A stretch of DNA of 64,000 nucleotides, from NCBI RefSeq assembly GCF_000721265.1, contig NZ_JOFZ01000008.1, positions 124,001 to 188,000 on the forward strand, read 5' to 3'. Numbering within the stretch: position 1 is the first letter of the stretch; the number at the start of each line of letters is the position of its first letter. Under the pieces are notes generated by a model. That model was not told the DNA's origin. It did not search any database and saw only the letters and a list, made by a program, of their open reading frames with translations. The position numbers and the translations under genes were made by a program. Origin of the DNA: Streptomyces sp. NRRL F-5126. Lineage in GTDB: Bacteria > Actinomycetota > Actinomycetes > Streptomycetales > Streptomycetaceae. This document shows positions 43,411 to 51,380 of this stretch, in pieces.

Positions 43411-44810
43411 TCGGCGTCCCCTTCCAGGTCGAGCAGTTCGGCGCGGTGTTCGCGGGCGGTGTCGCGGTTGTGTTGGATGTCCCGGCGAAGGTTGGCAGCG
43501 AGCCAGGACTCACCGGGCGTGTGGCCGTGGCCGGCGTAGACCCAGTGCGCGAGGGTGAGCGTGGTGGCCTCGGGGTTCTCGTCGGGGTCGGGCAGGCCGA
43601 GCGCTTCCCGATGCTGGGCGGCCCGGTAGTCGGCGCGGACCTGCCGCAGGGCGCCGAGGGTGGTCGAGTAGCGGCGCGACTTGGTGGAGAAGTGGCCCCG
43701 GAAGCCGAGCATGTGGGCCCACCGCCACAGCTTCCGGTCCGGATAGAGGGTGTCGAGGTCCCAGCAGGCGCGGATGAGGCGGCGGGTGTGGTCGGGCAGG
43801 TCCGGCAGCTTGTCGACTTCGGCGAGCTCCCCGATACGGCGATCCACGGTGCCGGTCGCTTCGGCGGCTTTGGTGGCGTACTTGGCCACGTACGAGGCGA
43901 CCGCCTGTTCCGTAAGGTCCTCGCCGTTGCCGAAGGCGCCGATGGGCTGGACGTCGAGCTGTGTCCCCCAGCGCAGGACGCGGGCGGGTTGGTCGCCGGC
44001 GGCGGGAAGTGCGACTTCGGCGCGGGCGGCGGCGGCCCGCAGGGCGTCGTCGAGGAGATCGAGGGTGGCCCAGGCCGGGGGCGGGGTGTCGGGTCCGTCC
44101 GGTCCGTCGAAGCGGATCACGGCGTGGAAGTGGATGGCGCCGCGCTTTTGGTACTCGGCGACCTTGCCGTACGAGACGCGGAGCTGTTCTTTCAGGGCGC
44201 GTTGGGTGAGGCCGGCGCGGGCGGCGAGTTCGCGGGGCAGGTAGATGGTGACGTAGCGCCAGAGGTGCCCGGCGTGGTTGTTCCACAGCACCGCGCCCGC
44301 GTAGTCGTACGTGCTCGGGTCGAGCGCGGTCCCCAGCTCGGGCGCACCTTCGGCATGGCGTGCGCCGCAGCGGCAGCGGCCGGAGGTAGGCCGGTTGTGG
44401 ACGGGCCCGAACGAGGGCGCGGTGAGCGTGGCGAACACGCGGGGGTGATCGCGCACGGTGTGCGGGGTGCCCTTGTTCGGGTCGCCGGTCAGTCCGGCGC
44501 GGATGAGGTGGTAGGTGTCGCCGGCGTAGGTCCAGGCGCAGGCGGGGCAGCGGGAGGCGCGCCGGTTGCCGCAGGCGACCCGGAGCCGGCCACCGGGTTC
44601 CCGGTCGGTCGAGTAGGCGTGCAGGACCGTGCCGGTGGTCGGGTCGATGGTCTTGGTCGCGCCGGTGAGGTGGATGGGTTCGGTGCAGCCGCCGGTACGG
44701 CGGATCTGTTCTTGCCAGCGGTCGAAGTCGGCCGACCCGGCCACCCTCAGCACGTCGCCGAGGGTGAGCGGGTCGAGGCCCGCCGCCGCGAGAGCCGCGG
44801 TGGTGGTCAC
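43407..44810 (-). CDS. RepSA-like rolling-circle replication initiator
   Basis: 467 residues from GTG 44810, with AGGAGG 9 bases upstream; longer open frame upstream is rejected because it overlaps the methyltransferase. A Cys-rich region (RRASRCPACAWTYAGD; later SGRCRCGARH) suggests zinc binding. AIHFHAVIRFDG (~residues 225-236) is the HUH metal site and SYVAKYATK (~306-314) supplies the catalytic Tyr, the motifs of RepSA/pIJ101-type initiators. It nicks the element's double-strand origin to start replication of the excised circle. Overlaps the methyltransferase by 4 bp. Confidence 0.9.
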   Translation of the reverse strand: MTTTAALAAAGLDPLTLGDVLRVAGSADFDRWQEQIRRTGGCTEPIHLTGATKTIDPTTGTVLHAYSTDREPGGRLRVACGNRRASRCPACAWTYAGDTYHLIRAGLTGDPNKGTPHTVRDHPRVFATLTAPSFGPVHNRPTSGRCRCGARHAEGAPELGTALDPSTYDYAGAVLWNNHAGHLWRYVTIYLPRELAARAGLTQRALKEQLRVSYGKVAEYQKRGAIHFHAVIRFDGPDGPDTPPPAWATLDLLDDALRAAAARAEVALPAAGDQPARVLRWGTQLDVQPIGAFGNGEDLTEQAVASYVAKYATKAAEATGTVDRRIGELAEVDKLPDLPDHTRRLIRACWDLDTLYPDRKLWRWAHMLGFRGHFSTKSRRYSTTLGALRQVRADYRAAQHREALGLPDPDENPEATTLTLAHWVYAGHGHTPGESWLAANLRRDIQHNRDTAREHRAELLDLEGDAE

Positions 44811-45517
44811 GCGAAGACCTCCTGTCGGGCGGTGGTGAAGGCGGTGGCGATCGAGCGGGTGAAGGCCGGCGGGATGGCTTCGGTCAGTTCCTCGCGGACA
44901 GCGGTCCAGGTGATGCCCATGGCCGTCTGCATCTCGGGCACGGTGGCTTTGCCGCCGCCGGAGCCGTAGGCGGCGACGTACGGGCCGTCGCGGTAGACGC
45001 CGTGCCGGTAGCCGCGCACGTAGCCCCGATGCCGGGGGTGGGGCGGTTGGGGGGTGGACCAGCGGCCCAGCTCGAAGGAGCGATGCCGCAGGACGCCGAG
45101 GCGGAAGGACTCCCCGCACAGCCGCACATCCGGCCGGACCGGGGCCGTGCCGTTGGGCTGCTCGATCACGTACGGGAGGCCGGTGGCGTCGAGGAGGGCC
45201 CGCAGTTCGGGGATGAGCTGGACGTGTGACCGTCCCCAGCCGCGCGAGCGGTTGGTTCCCACGGTCAGCGCGCATCCCTCCTGGCAGGGCGGGGAGGCGT
45301 GCACGAGCGCGTACCGGCCGATCTCGCCCGTGGCGATCAGGTGCGCGAGGGCGCCGAGGGCGTCCGCCTGGTGGAAGGCGAAGGGGTAGCGGGGGCGGTC
45401 GATGATGTCGATGCCGTCGACCTGGAAGCCGGCCAGGTGGTAGCCCATGGCCGCACCGCCCGAGCAGCAGAACAGGTCCAGGACCCGCGAACCATGCGCG
45501 GCGTACGCGGCGGTCAC
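44807..45517 (-). CDS. compact m5C-type DNA methyltransferase
   Basis: 236 residues from GTG 45517 (GAAGGAG upstream). SAM-binding motif I VLDLFCCSGGAAMGYHLAGF and catalytic motif IV ASPPCQEG (Cys nucleophile) are those of cytosine-5 DNA methyltransferases. The usual ENV of motif VI reads EQP (YVIEQPNG), and the target-recognition part is very short for the family (~330+ residues), so specificity is unclear. It lies inside the transfer/replication operon with 4-bp overlaps on both sides, so it is made when the element is active. A role in protecting incoming or replicating DNA from restriction is inferred. Confidence 0.82.
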   Translation of the reverse strand: MTAAYAAHGSRVLDLFCCSGGAAMGYHLAGFQVDGIDIIDRPRYPFAFHQADALGALAHLIATGEIGRYALVHASPPCQEGCALTVGTNRSRGWGRSHVQLIPELRALLDATGLPYVIEQPNGTAPVRPDVRLCGESFRLGVLRHRSFELGRWSTPQPPHPRHRGYVRGYRHGVYRDGPYVAAYGSGGGKATVPEMQTAMGITWTAVREELTEAIPPAFTRSIATAFTTARQEVFA

Positions 45518-45684
45518 TGGTCGTTCTCCTTCGGCGGGTGGGCGTCGAGCCAGGCTTCGGCGCACACCTTGTGGACCGGCGTGCCCTTGTCGGAGCGCAG
45601 CGGGGTCGGTCCGTTGCACAGGACGCAGGGCTTGTCGCCGGTGTGGTCGTAGTGCTCCGGAGAGCGCCAGTTCAGGAGAGCCAC
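45514..45684 (-). CDS. 56-residue Cys-rich protein
   Basis: VALLNWRSPEHYDHTGDKPC at the N terminus, then CVLC and a later HKVC: a small zinc-ribbon-like peptide. GTG 45684 has an excellent GGAGGTG 6 bases upstream, and the stop overlaps the methyltransferase GTG by 4 bp. Function unknown; similar tiny proteins are common in AICE transfer operons. Confidence 0.7.
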   Translation of the reverse strand: MALLNWRSPEHYDHTGDKPCVLCNGPTPLRSDKGTPVHKVCAEAWLDAHPPKENDQ

Positions 45685-45689
45685 GGCGC

Positions 45690-45884
45690 TCACCTCCCGA
45701 CCCGGACGACGGCGTGCGCCGGGGCGGCGGGGCGGGTGTGTCCGGTGCCCTGGCAGGCCGGGCAGACGGCGCGCAGGGTGACGTGGGTGCCGTCGGGGTG
45801 GCGGGTGCCAGCGGTGATGTGGACGGTCGGGAAGCCGTCGCAGTGCCGGCAGATGGGCAGGGTCGGGGCGTGGTCGGGCATCAT
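45690..45884 (-). CDS. 64-residue zinc-ribbon protein
   Basis: Two Cys pairs, CRHC (near residue 12) and CPAC (near 42) in CPACQGTGHT, resembling a DnaJ-type zinc hairpin. AAAGGG precedes the ATG. Five bases separate its stop from the next gene. Function unknown. Confidence 0.68.
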   Translation of the reverse strand: MMPDHAPTLPICRHCDGFPTVHITAGTRHPDGTHVTLRAVCPACQGTGHTRPAAPAHAVVRVGR

Positions 45885-45975
45885 GGGGTTTCCCTTTCGG
45901 GTCGTTTGGTCTGGAAGGGGTTGCAGGCGCCCGGCGCGGCGTAAGTTTGGCGACCGAGGCCGCGCCGGGGGCCGT

Positions 45976-46323
45976 TCAGCGGGAGTTCTTTGTGTCCTTG
46001 AGCAGGGAGCGGATGACGAGGGCGCACACGGCGACCGAGGCGCCCGTGACGGCGACCGCGAGGAGCATCGAGACCAGGACCGTGCCGATGACGAGCACGG
46101 CGGTCGTGCCGCCCACGGCGAGGGTGATCAGGGCGCCGGGCGTGAGCTGCACGGTCGGCCGCGTCGAGACCGGAGCCGGGGCGGGCGCGGCCGGGGTGTG
46201 GGTGTGGCCGCAGGTGCAGGCCGGGGCGTGGCCGTCCGAGGCGATCGGGACGACGGGCGTGACGGTCGGCACGGTGCTGGGGTTGGGGGCGGTGTCGGGG
46301 CTGGGGTACTTGGGGGTGAACAT
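45976..46323 (-). CDS. small membrane spread-type (Spd) protein
   Basis: 115 residues: a Pro/Thr-rich N terminus with CTCGHTHTP, then a long hydrophobic part (ALITLAVGGTTAVLVIGTVLVSMLLAVAVTGASVAVCALVI) forming two helices, and a basic end. This fits the small membrane Spd proteins that help plasmids and AICEs move along septate recipient hyphae. Homology is by pattern only. Confidence 0.65.
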   Translation of the reverse strand: MFTPKYPSPDTAPNPSTVPTVTPVVPIASDGHAPACTCGHTHTPAAPAPAPVSTRPTVQLTPGALITLAVGGTTAVLVIGTVLVSMLLAVAVTGASVAVCALVIRSLLKDTKNSR

Positions 46324-46341
46324 GGTGGGTGTCCTTCCTGG

Positions 46342-46530
46342 TCAGGGCTGGCAGCGGTGGGTTTTGGCGGCGAGTTCGGCGCCGGGGCGGTCGTGCTTGT
46401 CGGTGGAGAAGGAGCAGCCGGGGGCGGTACAGGTGGCGGTGTGCTTGGTGTGGCCGTGGCCGTCGTAGTAGGAGGCGACCTGTACGGGGCCGATGCGGAT
46501 CACGTCGTAGAAGCGGCGCGGACGCGGCAT
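46342..46530 (-). CDS. 62-residue mobile-element transfer protein
   Basis: MPRPRRFYDVIRIGPVQVAS opens a small protein with a Cys/His pair (CTAPGC) and C-terminal HRC. This short FYDVIRIGPVQV-type protein recurs in Streptomyces AICE transfer operons next to SpdB, usually annotated as a mobile element transfer protein. Start 46530 is chosen where the conserved sequence begins; it is 20 bp after SpdB. Confidence 0.75.
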   Translation of the reverse strand: MPRPRRFYDVIRIGPVQVASYYDGHGHTKHTATCTAPGCSFSTDKHDRPGAELAAKTHRCQP

Positions 46531-46549
46531 GACGAACTTCCCTTCTGTG

Positions 46550-47254
46550 TCAGGTGAGTTGGGCGGTGATGGAGGAGGCCAGGGCCGCCGGGACGCCGAG
46601 GCGTGCGCGGAGGGTGTCCGCGTCGATCGGCCGGCCGGTGGTGGCGTGGTGGGTGTCTGCGAGCTTCCGGGCGTGATCGAGCAGCGCCGGCGGAACCGAA
46701 ACGGCAGCAGGCGCGGGCTTGGCCGCGGGCAGCTCGGCGGCGGGCGCCGAGGTCGCATCCGGGGCCGGAGCAGGCTCCGGAGTGCGGTCGAGGGTGACCT
46801 TTGCCGGAGCCGGGACGTCCGGCGCGGGGTGCGGGTCGGTCGGCTGGTCGCCGACGAGGTGGTGGACCTGCCGCATCAGGGCGCCGAAGGCGAGCAGGGC
46901 GGCAGCCGGCGGCACGGCGGCGACGACGTAATGCAGGGGCGGTTGGCCCGCACCGACACCTGCGACGTTGAGGCCGATCGAGCCCGTGGAGCCCGCGACC
47001 GTCAGCGCGACAGCCCACCAGTCCGTGACCTTGCGCAGCGCGGCGCGGAACATGAGGACTTCACCGGCCACGATGAACAGATCCAGGGTGGCCGGCCATG
47101 CCCACATGCGCGCGGTCGAGGTGGCCAGGCCGTTGGTCTTGGCCACGTCCGCAAGGTGCGCGTACGAGAGCCAGAACGCGGCGGCGGTCAACGCGAGGAT
47201 GACGACCCCAGCCGTGAGAATCGCGATCCGCTCGGCATCCTGCTTCGTCATCAT
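46550..47254 (-). CDS. SpdB-like DUF2637 membrane protein
   Basis: 234 residues from ATG 47254 (AAAGGGG upstream; a second ATG follows directly). Four hydrophobic helices: ILTAGVVILALTAAAFWLSYAHL, WAWPATLDLFIVAGEVLMF, WWAVALTVAGSTGSIGLNVAG and YVVAAVPPAAALLAFGALM, the DUF2637 pattern. The Ala/Pro-rich linker leads to a C-terminal helical segment (TTGRPIDADTLRARLGVPAALAS) resembling a DNA-binding module. SpdB proteins aid intramycelial spread and interact with the translocase. Confidence 0.85.
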   Translation of the reverse strand: MMTKQDAERIAILTAGVVILALTAAAFWLSYAHLADVAKTNGLATSTARMWAWPATLDLFIVAGEVLMFRAALRKVTDWWAVALTVAGSTGSIGLNVAGVGAGQPPLHYVVAAVPPAAALLAFGALMRQVHHLVGDQPTDPHPAPDVPAPAKVTLDRTPEPAPAPDATSAPAAELPAAKPAPAAVSVPPALLDHARKLADTHHATTGRPIDADTLRARLGVPAALASSITAQLT

Positions 47255-47274
47255 CAGGCCCCTTTCTGGGCAGG

Positions 47275-47472
47275 TCAGGCGTCCGCGTTCGGGTCGAGGC
47301 CCGAGCCGAGGCAGGTCAGGCACAGGCCCTCCTGTCGGCCGACCGTGCGGTGACGGCGACCGACGCGCACGGTTCGAGCGACGGTCCCGGCACCGGTGCA
47401 GGTCGGGCACGGTGCGGGCTCGACCGGCGCCACGGTCTTGGCCGGGGCGCGGCGGGTGGTTTTGCGCGGCAT
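47275..47472 (-). CDS. 65-residue zinc-ribbon protein
   Basis: Basic N terminus, then CPTCTGAGTV and CLTCLGSG, two CxxC pairs of the DnaJ-like zinc finger. Lies between SpdB and the translocase gene. Third such peptide in the operon; function unknown. Confidence 0.68.
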   Translation of the reverse strand: MPRKTTRRAPAKTVAPVEPAPCPTCTGAGTVARTVRVGRRHRTVGRQEGLCLTCLGSGLDPNADA

Positions 47473-47559
47473 GGGGTGTGCTCCCTTCGGGTTTGAGGCA
47501 TGGGCGGGGTAGGGACCTGGCGCGAAGCGGTCGCGCCGACCGTGGAGCGGGAGAGTGGG

Positions 47560-48912
47560 TCAGTCGGTCACGGGACGCGGCTTGACCAGCGAGGGACCCT
47601 CACCTGTGGCAGGCTCCGGCGTGATGGCGGGCCGGAAGGGGTCCAGGAACGGCAGCTCGGGCACGAGGTGCGTGTGAGCGCGGCAGACGGCGGCGGCGTC
47701 GGCCGGCGAGGTTTCCGGGGTGCGGATGCGGGACCAGCCGCCGGATGAGTCACCGGCCACCGCCACACCCGGACGGTCCGCCGGGATCGAGGTCGCGGCG
47801 AACACCGCATCCGGGGCGACGTCACCGAGACCCATTTCGGCGGTCTGCTTGTCGTTGACCCGGTGCACCACACGGCCCGTGAGCTGAGCCCGCAGAGCGG
47901 TTGCGCCACGGCCCAACTCGGAGCCGAAGCGCTGCCCGCACACCTCCAAGAAGATCCCGACCGCGCGGGCCATCTGCGCGAGGCGGACCATGTGCTGCAC
48001 CATCCGGTCCCGGCGTTCCTCCTCCTTCTTGACGGTGGTCAGGAACAGTTCCGCGACCTCATCCACCAGCACCACCAACGGCACCGGCCGCACCTCGTCC
48101 GGCAGGTCCCACAGGTCCGAGACCCCGTGCGCGCTCAGCAGGTCGAAGCGGCGCTCCATCTCAGCCACGAGGGCGTCCAGGAGGGTGCTGGCCTGGTCGG
48201 GGGTGGTGGCGAGGGCGGACAGGCGGGGTGCGTAGGTGCGCTGTTCGACACCGCGTTTGCAGTCGATGCCGACCAGGCCCACCGGCAGCTTCGCCAGCCC
48301 GGCCACGAGGTTGCGCTGATACATGGACTTGCCCGACTGGTTCGCCCCCAGCGTCAGCGCGTGCGGCACCTGCCGGTAGTCACGCACGAACGGCGTGCCG
48401 TCCTCCCGCAGAGCGACCGGGACCACCATCGGACCCGACACCGAGCGGCGAGCGTGCGGCATCCGTACCCGGCGCAGCACGTCATAGCCCGTCATGCGCA
48501 GTTCCACGAAGCCCGGGCGAGGCGAGGTGACGTGCACGGAGTGGACACCCCAGGCGTGCCGAAGCCGCTCCGAGGCCGCCGTGACGTCCGCAGGTTCCAG
48601 GCCGGCGGGCAGACGCAGCGTGACCCGAAGCCCGGTTGACGTGCCCGTCACGCGGCGGACCTTCGGCGGGACCGGCTGCACCTCAGCGCGCCGGGCCACG
48701 TTGCGCACCAGGAACGACCGCAGCCGCGAGGGCGCCACCGTGAGCCCGCAGGCGTCCATGGTCGAGCCGTAGGTGAAGGTGAAGCGGCCCCACGTCACCG
48801 GCAGACCCACCAGCGTCCAGTACGCGCGCGGGGCGCGGACCTTCGCGTAGCCGATCCCACCCGCACCGGCGGCGACGCCGGACAGTTCGAGCAGCGTGGT
48901 CACGTCCGTCAC
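47560..48912 (-). CDS. FtsK/SpoIIIE-like conjugal DNA translocase (TraB/TraSA type)
   Basis: 450 residues from GTG 48912. Walker A GANQSGKS (189-196) and Walker B VVLVDEVAE (280-288), with the FtsK-family GIDCKRGVEQRTYAPRL between. In Streptomyces elements this hexameric ATPase alone moves double-stranded DNA between hyphae, binding 8-bp repeats at the transfer locus. The N-terminal ~150 residues with one hydrophobic patch would anchor it. It follows the small regulator at 48918 by only 5 bp. Confidence 0.92.
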   Translation of the reverse strand: MTDVTTLLELSGVAAGAGGIGYAKVRAPRAYWTLVGLPVTWGRFTFTYGSTMDACGLTVAPSRLRSFLVRNVARRAEVQPVPPKVRRVTGTSTGLRVTLRLPAGLEPADVTAASERLRHAWGVHSVHVTSPRPGFVELRMTGYDVLRRVRMPHARRSVSGPMVVPVALREDGTPFVRDYRQVPHALTLGANQSGKSMYQRNLVAGLAKLPVGLVGIDCKRGVEQRTYAPRLSALATTPDQASTLLDALVAEMERRFDLLSAHGVSDLWDLPDEVRPVPLVVLVDEVAELFLTTVKKEEERRDRMVQHMVRLAQMARAVGIFLEVCGQRFGSELGRGATALRAQLTGRVVHRVNDKQTAEMGLGDVAPDAVFAATSIPADRPGVAVAGDSSGGWSRIRTPETSPADAAAVCRAHTHLVPELPFLDPFRPAITPEPATGEGPSLVKPRPVTD

Positions 48913-48917
48913 GGGAA

Positions 48918-49247
48918 TCAGGCCCCCGCCACGATCGAGACGGCGCGGAAGGAGATCCCGTGCCGCTTCTGCCCGTTGAACTCGTTCTCCCAGTCCCGCG
49001 CCTTGAGGCCGATCACCGAGACCGGAGTGCCCGGGGCGAGCCCCTCGGGGATGCCGGTCTCCGGAACGGTGACCTGGTAGAGGTTGCCCTCTCCCTCATC
49101 CGAGATCAGCAGACCCACCGTCGACAGACCCGCACCGGTCTCCCGGTCCACGGCCCGCTCCCCGGTCTGCTTGCTGACCAGCTTCGGCGCCGGCGCAGTC
49201 GCCACGAACACCACAGCGGTCGAAACGTCGATCTTGAAGGACGGCAT
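48918..49247 (-). CDS. SCO3933-family regulatory protein (first gene of transfer operon)
   Basis: 109 residues, all-beta in appearance: FKIDVSTAVVFVATAPAPKL ... NLYQVTVPETGIPEGLAPGTPVSVIGLKARDWENEFNGQKRHGISFRAVSI, resembling a small OB-like protein found before the tra gene in many AICEs. Its promoter faces the korSA-like gene across 162 bp holding three operator palindromes, so it is the first gene to be derepressed. Possible single-strand or DNA-binding accessory; exact role unknown. Confidence 0.75.
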   Translation of the reverse strand: MPSFKIDVSTAVVFVATAPAPKLVSKQTGERAVDRETGAGLSTVGLLISDEGEGNLYQVTVPETGIPEGLAPGTPVSVIGLKARDWENEFNGQKRHGISFRAVSIVAGA

Positions 49248-49304
49248 GTAGTACTCCCTGAGTCGATGCGTTGACGCAGCCCAAAATGGGACCGCGCGAT
49301 TCGC

Positions 49305-49376
49305 TGTCCTAGGACTGCGAGTGCGTTAGGAAGACTATGGCTCGCAGTCCTGGGACTGTCAACAGTCCTGGGACTG
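49305..49376. promoter_or_regulatory. three operator palindromes for the GntR (KorSA-like) repressor
   Basis: CAGTCCTGGGACTG occurs at 49345-49358 and 49363-49376, 18 bp apart, and a third half-matching GTCCTAGGACTG at 49306-49317. They lie between the divergent transfer operon and the repressor gene. The last ends 34 bp before the repressor ATG. pSAM2 KorSA is known to bind repeated sites in its own and the activator promoter. Confidence 0.8.
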
Positions 49377-49409
49377 TGTTTGACTGGACCCATCGAGAGG
49401 AGACGCCCA

Positions 49410-50210
49410 ATGGCGCCAAAGTGGCGGGTGCTGGCGGACAAGCTGGCTGAGGAGATCAGGCTGGGTGAGCAGGGCAAATACCCGCCTGGTGCACAGCTTC
49501 CGCAGATCAGGGAACTGGTCGAGGACGGCGAAGGCTCTAAGTCCACCGTCCACCAGGCATACAAGGCCCTTGAGGCAGAAGGCTTGGTCACGTCGTCACG
49601 AGGTCACGGCACGGTCGTACGGCAGCGAGTGCCGCTCAAGCGGCTCGGTGTTGCCCGATACGACAAGGCCAAGTGGCGTGACGGCGACGAGGTGGCGTTC
49701 ATCGCGGACCGGGTGGCGTCAGGACGCAGCTACCGCCGGAACGAACAGACCCAAACGGTGAGTCGCATCGAAGCCCCGCCGCTCGTCGCGGCCGCACACG
49801 GTCTACCTGACGGCGCAGAGGTCTACGCGCGCGCTCGCGTCGTGAAGGAAGGCGACCAGCCGACCCACACGCTCACGAGTTACTACCGGCCGGAGCACGT
49901 CGAGGGCACACGGATCGTGGACCCGACCCCGGGGCCCGCCGGCCGTGGCGGTGGATTCAAGGTGCTGTACGACGCCGGGTACGAGATCGACCACATGAAG
50001 GAACAGATCTTCGCTCGTCCGGCGTCCTCCGACGAGGTGAAGCTCTTGCAGCTCCCTCCGGGTGAGCCTGTCGTAGAGCTGCACCGGACGACGTACACCG
50101 CCTCTGACACAGTGGTGGAGTTCGCCATTGGTGTGCACGCTGCTTCGCGCTTTGCCTGGGAGTACGACTTCGAGGTCCCGGACTCCGCGAAGCGCGAGAA
50201 GGGGCAGTAA
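49410..50210 (+). CDS. GntR-family transcriptional repressor, KorSA-like
   Basis: 266 residues from ATG 49410 (GAGAGGAG upstream; a TTG 10 codons earlier is rejected). N-terminal GntR winged helix: WRVLADKLAEEIRLGEQGKYPPGAQLPQIRELVEDGEGSKSTVHQAYKALEAEGLVTSSRGHGTVV (~5-72). The C-terminal UTRA-like ligand fold (~110-255) marks the HutC subfamily, as in KorSA. It should silence the leftward transfer/replication operon while the element is integrated. The stop overlaps the next ATG (TAATG). Confidence 0.88.
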   Translation: MAPKWRVLADKLAEEIRLGEQGKYPPGAQLPQIRELVEDGEGSKSTVHQAYKALEAEGLVTSSRGHGTVVRQRVPLKRLGVARYDKAKWRDGDEVAFIADRVASGRSYRRNEQTQTVSRIEAPPLVAAAHGLPDGAEVYARARVVKEGDQPTHTLTSYYRPEHVEGTRIVDPTPGPAGRGGGFKVLYDAGYEIDHMKEQIFARPASSDEVKLLQLPPGEPVVELHRTTYTASDTVVEFAIGVHAASRFAWEYDFEVPDSAKREKGQ

Positions 50211-50869
50211 TGATCTCGACGCAGGCATGGGACGACGCACGACGCCTGTGGGACTACCACCAGATGGGCCACACCCTGAGGCCCTGCTCAGTCGCGCTCG
50301 GCTTGGGCAGCCATGACCTGGGCGTGGCGGACGCGGCGGTGGACCTCTACAAGCGCGGGTTGGCCCCATTGCTTGTGTTCACCGGAGCAACCAGCCCGAC
50401 GACGCGTGAGCGCATGCCCCGCGGCGAGGCAGTCCACTACCGGGAACGGGCGCTGGAACTTGGCGTACCCAGCTCCGCCGTACTCGTCGAGTCCAGGGCG
50501 AGGAACACCGGCGAGAACATCCGGTTCTCCAAGGCCGTGCTGGAAGACGCCGGCGTGGCCGTCTCCTCCGTGCTTCTGATCAGCAAGCCGTACGAAGAGA
50601 GGCGCGCGTACGCCACCGCCCGGAAGCTGTGGCCCGAAGTCGAGATCATCAGCGCGTCCACCCCGATGACGTTCGGCGAGTACGTCGATTCCATCGGAGA
50701 CGCCCGCCTGGTCATTGACATGCTCGTGGGCGCGCTACAGCGGCTACTGATCTACCCGGAGCAGGGCTTCATGATCAGCCAGACAGTGCCGGACAACGTG
50801 ACGCAGGCCTACGACCGGCTGTGCCGCGAGGGCTTCACCAGTCGCCTGATCGATTCGGCAGGCGTGTAG
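50210..50869 (+). CDS. YdcF family (DUF218) protein
   Basis: 219 residues; VALGLGSHDLGVADAAVDLYKRGLAPLLVFTG and VESRARNTGENIRFSKAVLEDAGV are the DUF218 core (ElyC/SanA/YdcF fold). No membrane helix, unlike the cell-envelope members of the family. Starts on the last base of the repressor stop codon, so both are co-translated. DUF218 proteins bind nucleotide-like ligands, but the role in AICEs is unknown; a link to repressor control is conceivable. Confidence 0.85.
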   Translation: MISTQAWDDARRLWDYHQMGHTLRPCSVALGLGSHDLGVADAAVDLYKRGLAPLLVFTGATSPTTRERMPRGEAVHYRERALELGVPSSAVLVESRARNTGENIRFSKAVLEDAGVAVSSVLLISKPYEERRAYATARKLWPEVEIISASTPMTFGEYVDSIGDARLVIDMLVGALQRLLIYPEQGFMISQTVPDNVTQAYDRLCREGFTSRLIDSAGV

Positions 50870-51380
50870 TCCGACCGACCCACGACCAGGGTTGTTACAG
50901 GTTTCTCTACTTCATCAAGGCCCCCGGCTGCGCTCCGCTCCGCCGGGCGCGCTCCCGGCTCCGCGCCGGGCGCCGCTCCTGCCTCCGGCCCGCTCCGCCC
51001 GCGCTGCGCCGACGCGCGCCCACGATGGGGACGGGGCCGAGGCCATGAGGGCGAGAACCGCGAGACGCCACGGCAGGCTACCGACATGCCTCCGGCGGGG
51101 GCGCTCATGCGTCCGGGGTGGGATGGCCCGTCGTGCGGGTGCCGGCATCGTCGGGGCGTGCGTGGGTGGCTCCCATCCCGACCACCTTCGACCCAGGCAG
51201 AGCCGAGCAGACGAGGCCCAGGGCGTCAAGGTCGTTCGTACAGTGGCGCGCTCCACCTTGACGCCCTGAACCACGCCCGCTCCACGGTGTGTGGGTCGAA
51301 GGCGGACGGGATGGGAGCAGGGAGGGCTGAGGAGCGCGAAAACCTAACGGGTTGTCAGTGGCAGCCCTTAGCCTTCGGCC
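50870..51380. other. non-coding hairpin-rich region of the element
   Basis: 511 bp with no plausible gene. The left part has two consecutive GC hairpins (CCCGGC/GCCGGG at 50923-50947 and 50954-50970) within a CGCTCCGCTCCGCC-rich stretch; the right part holds the nested inverted repeats at 51169-51318. Rolling-circle elements of Streptomyces carry such structured non-coding loci (single-strand origin/sti) and a cis transfer locus, so one of these is the best guess. Confidence 0.6.
51169..51318. repeat. nested inverted repeats (large cruciform/hairpin)
   Basis: Outer arms 51169-51195 and 51292-51318 pair at 25 of 27 positions. Inner arms 51220-51232 and 51255-51267 (AGGGCGTCAAGGT/ACCTTGACGCCCT) pair perfectly. 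Together they can fold ~150 bases into one long structure. Confidence 0.85.
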
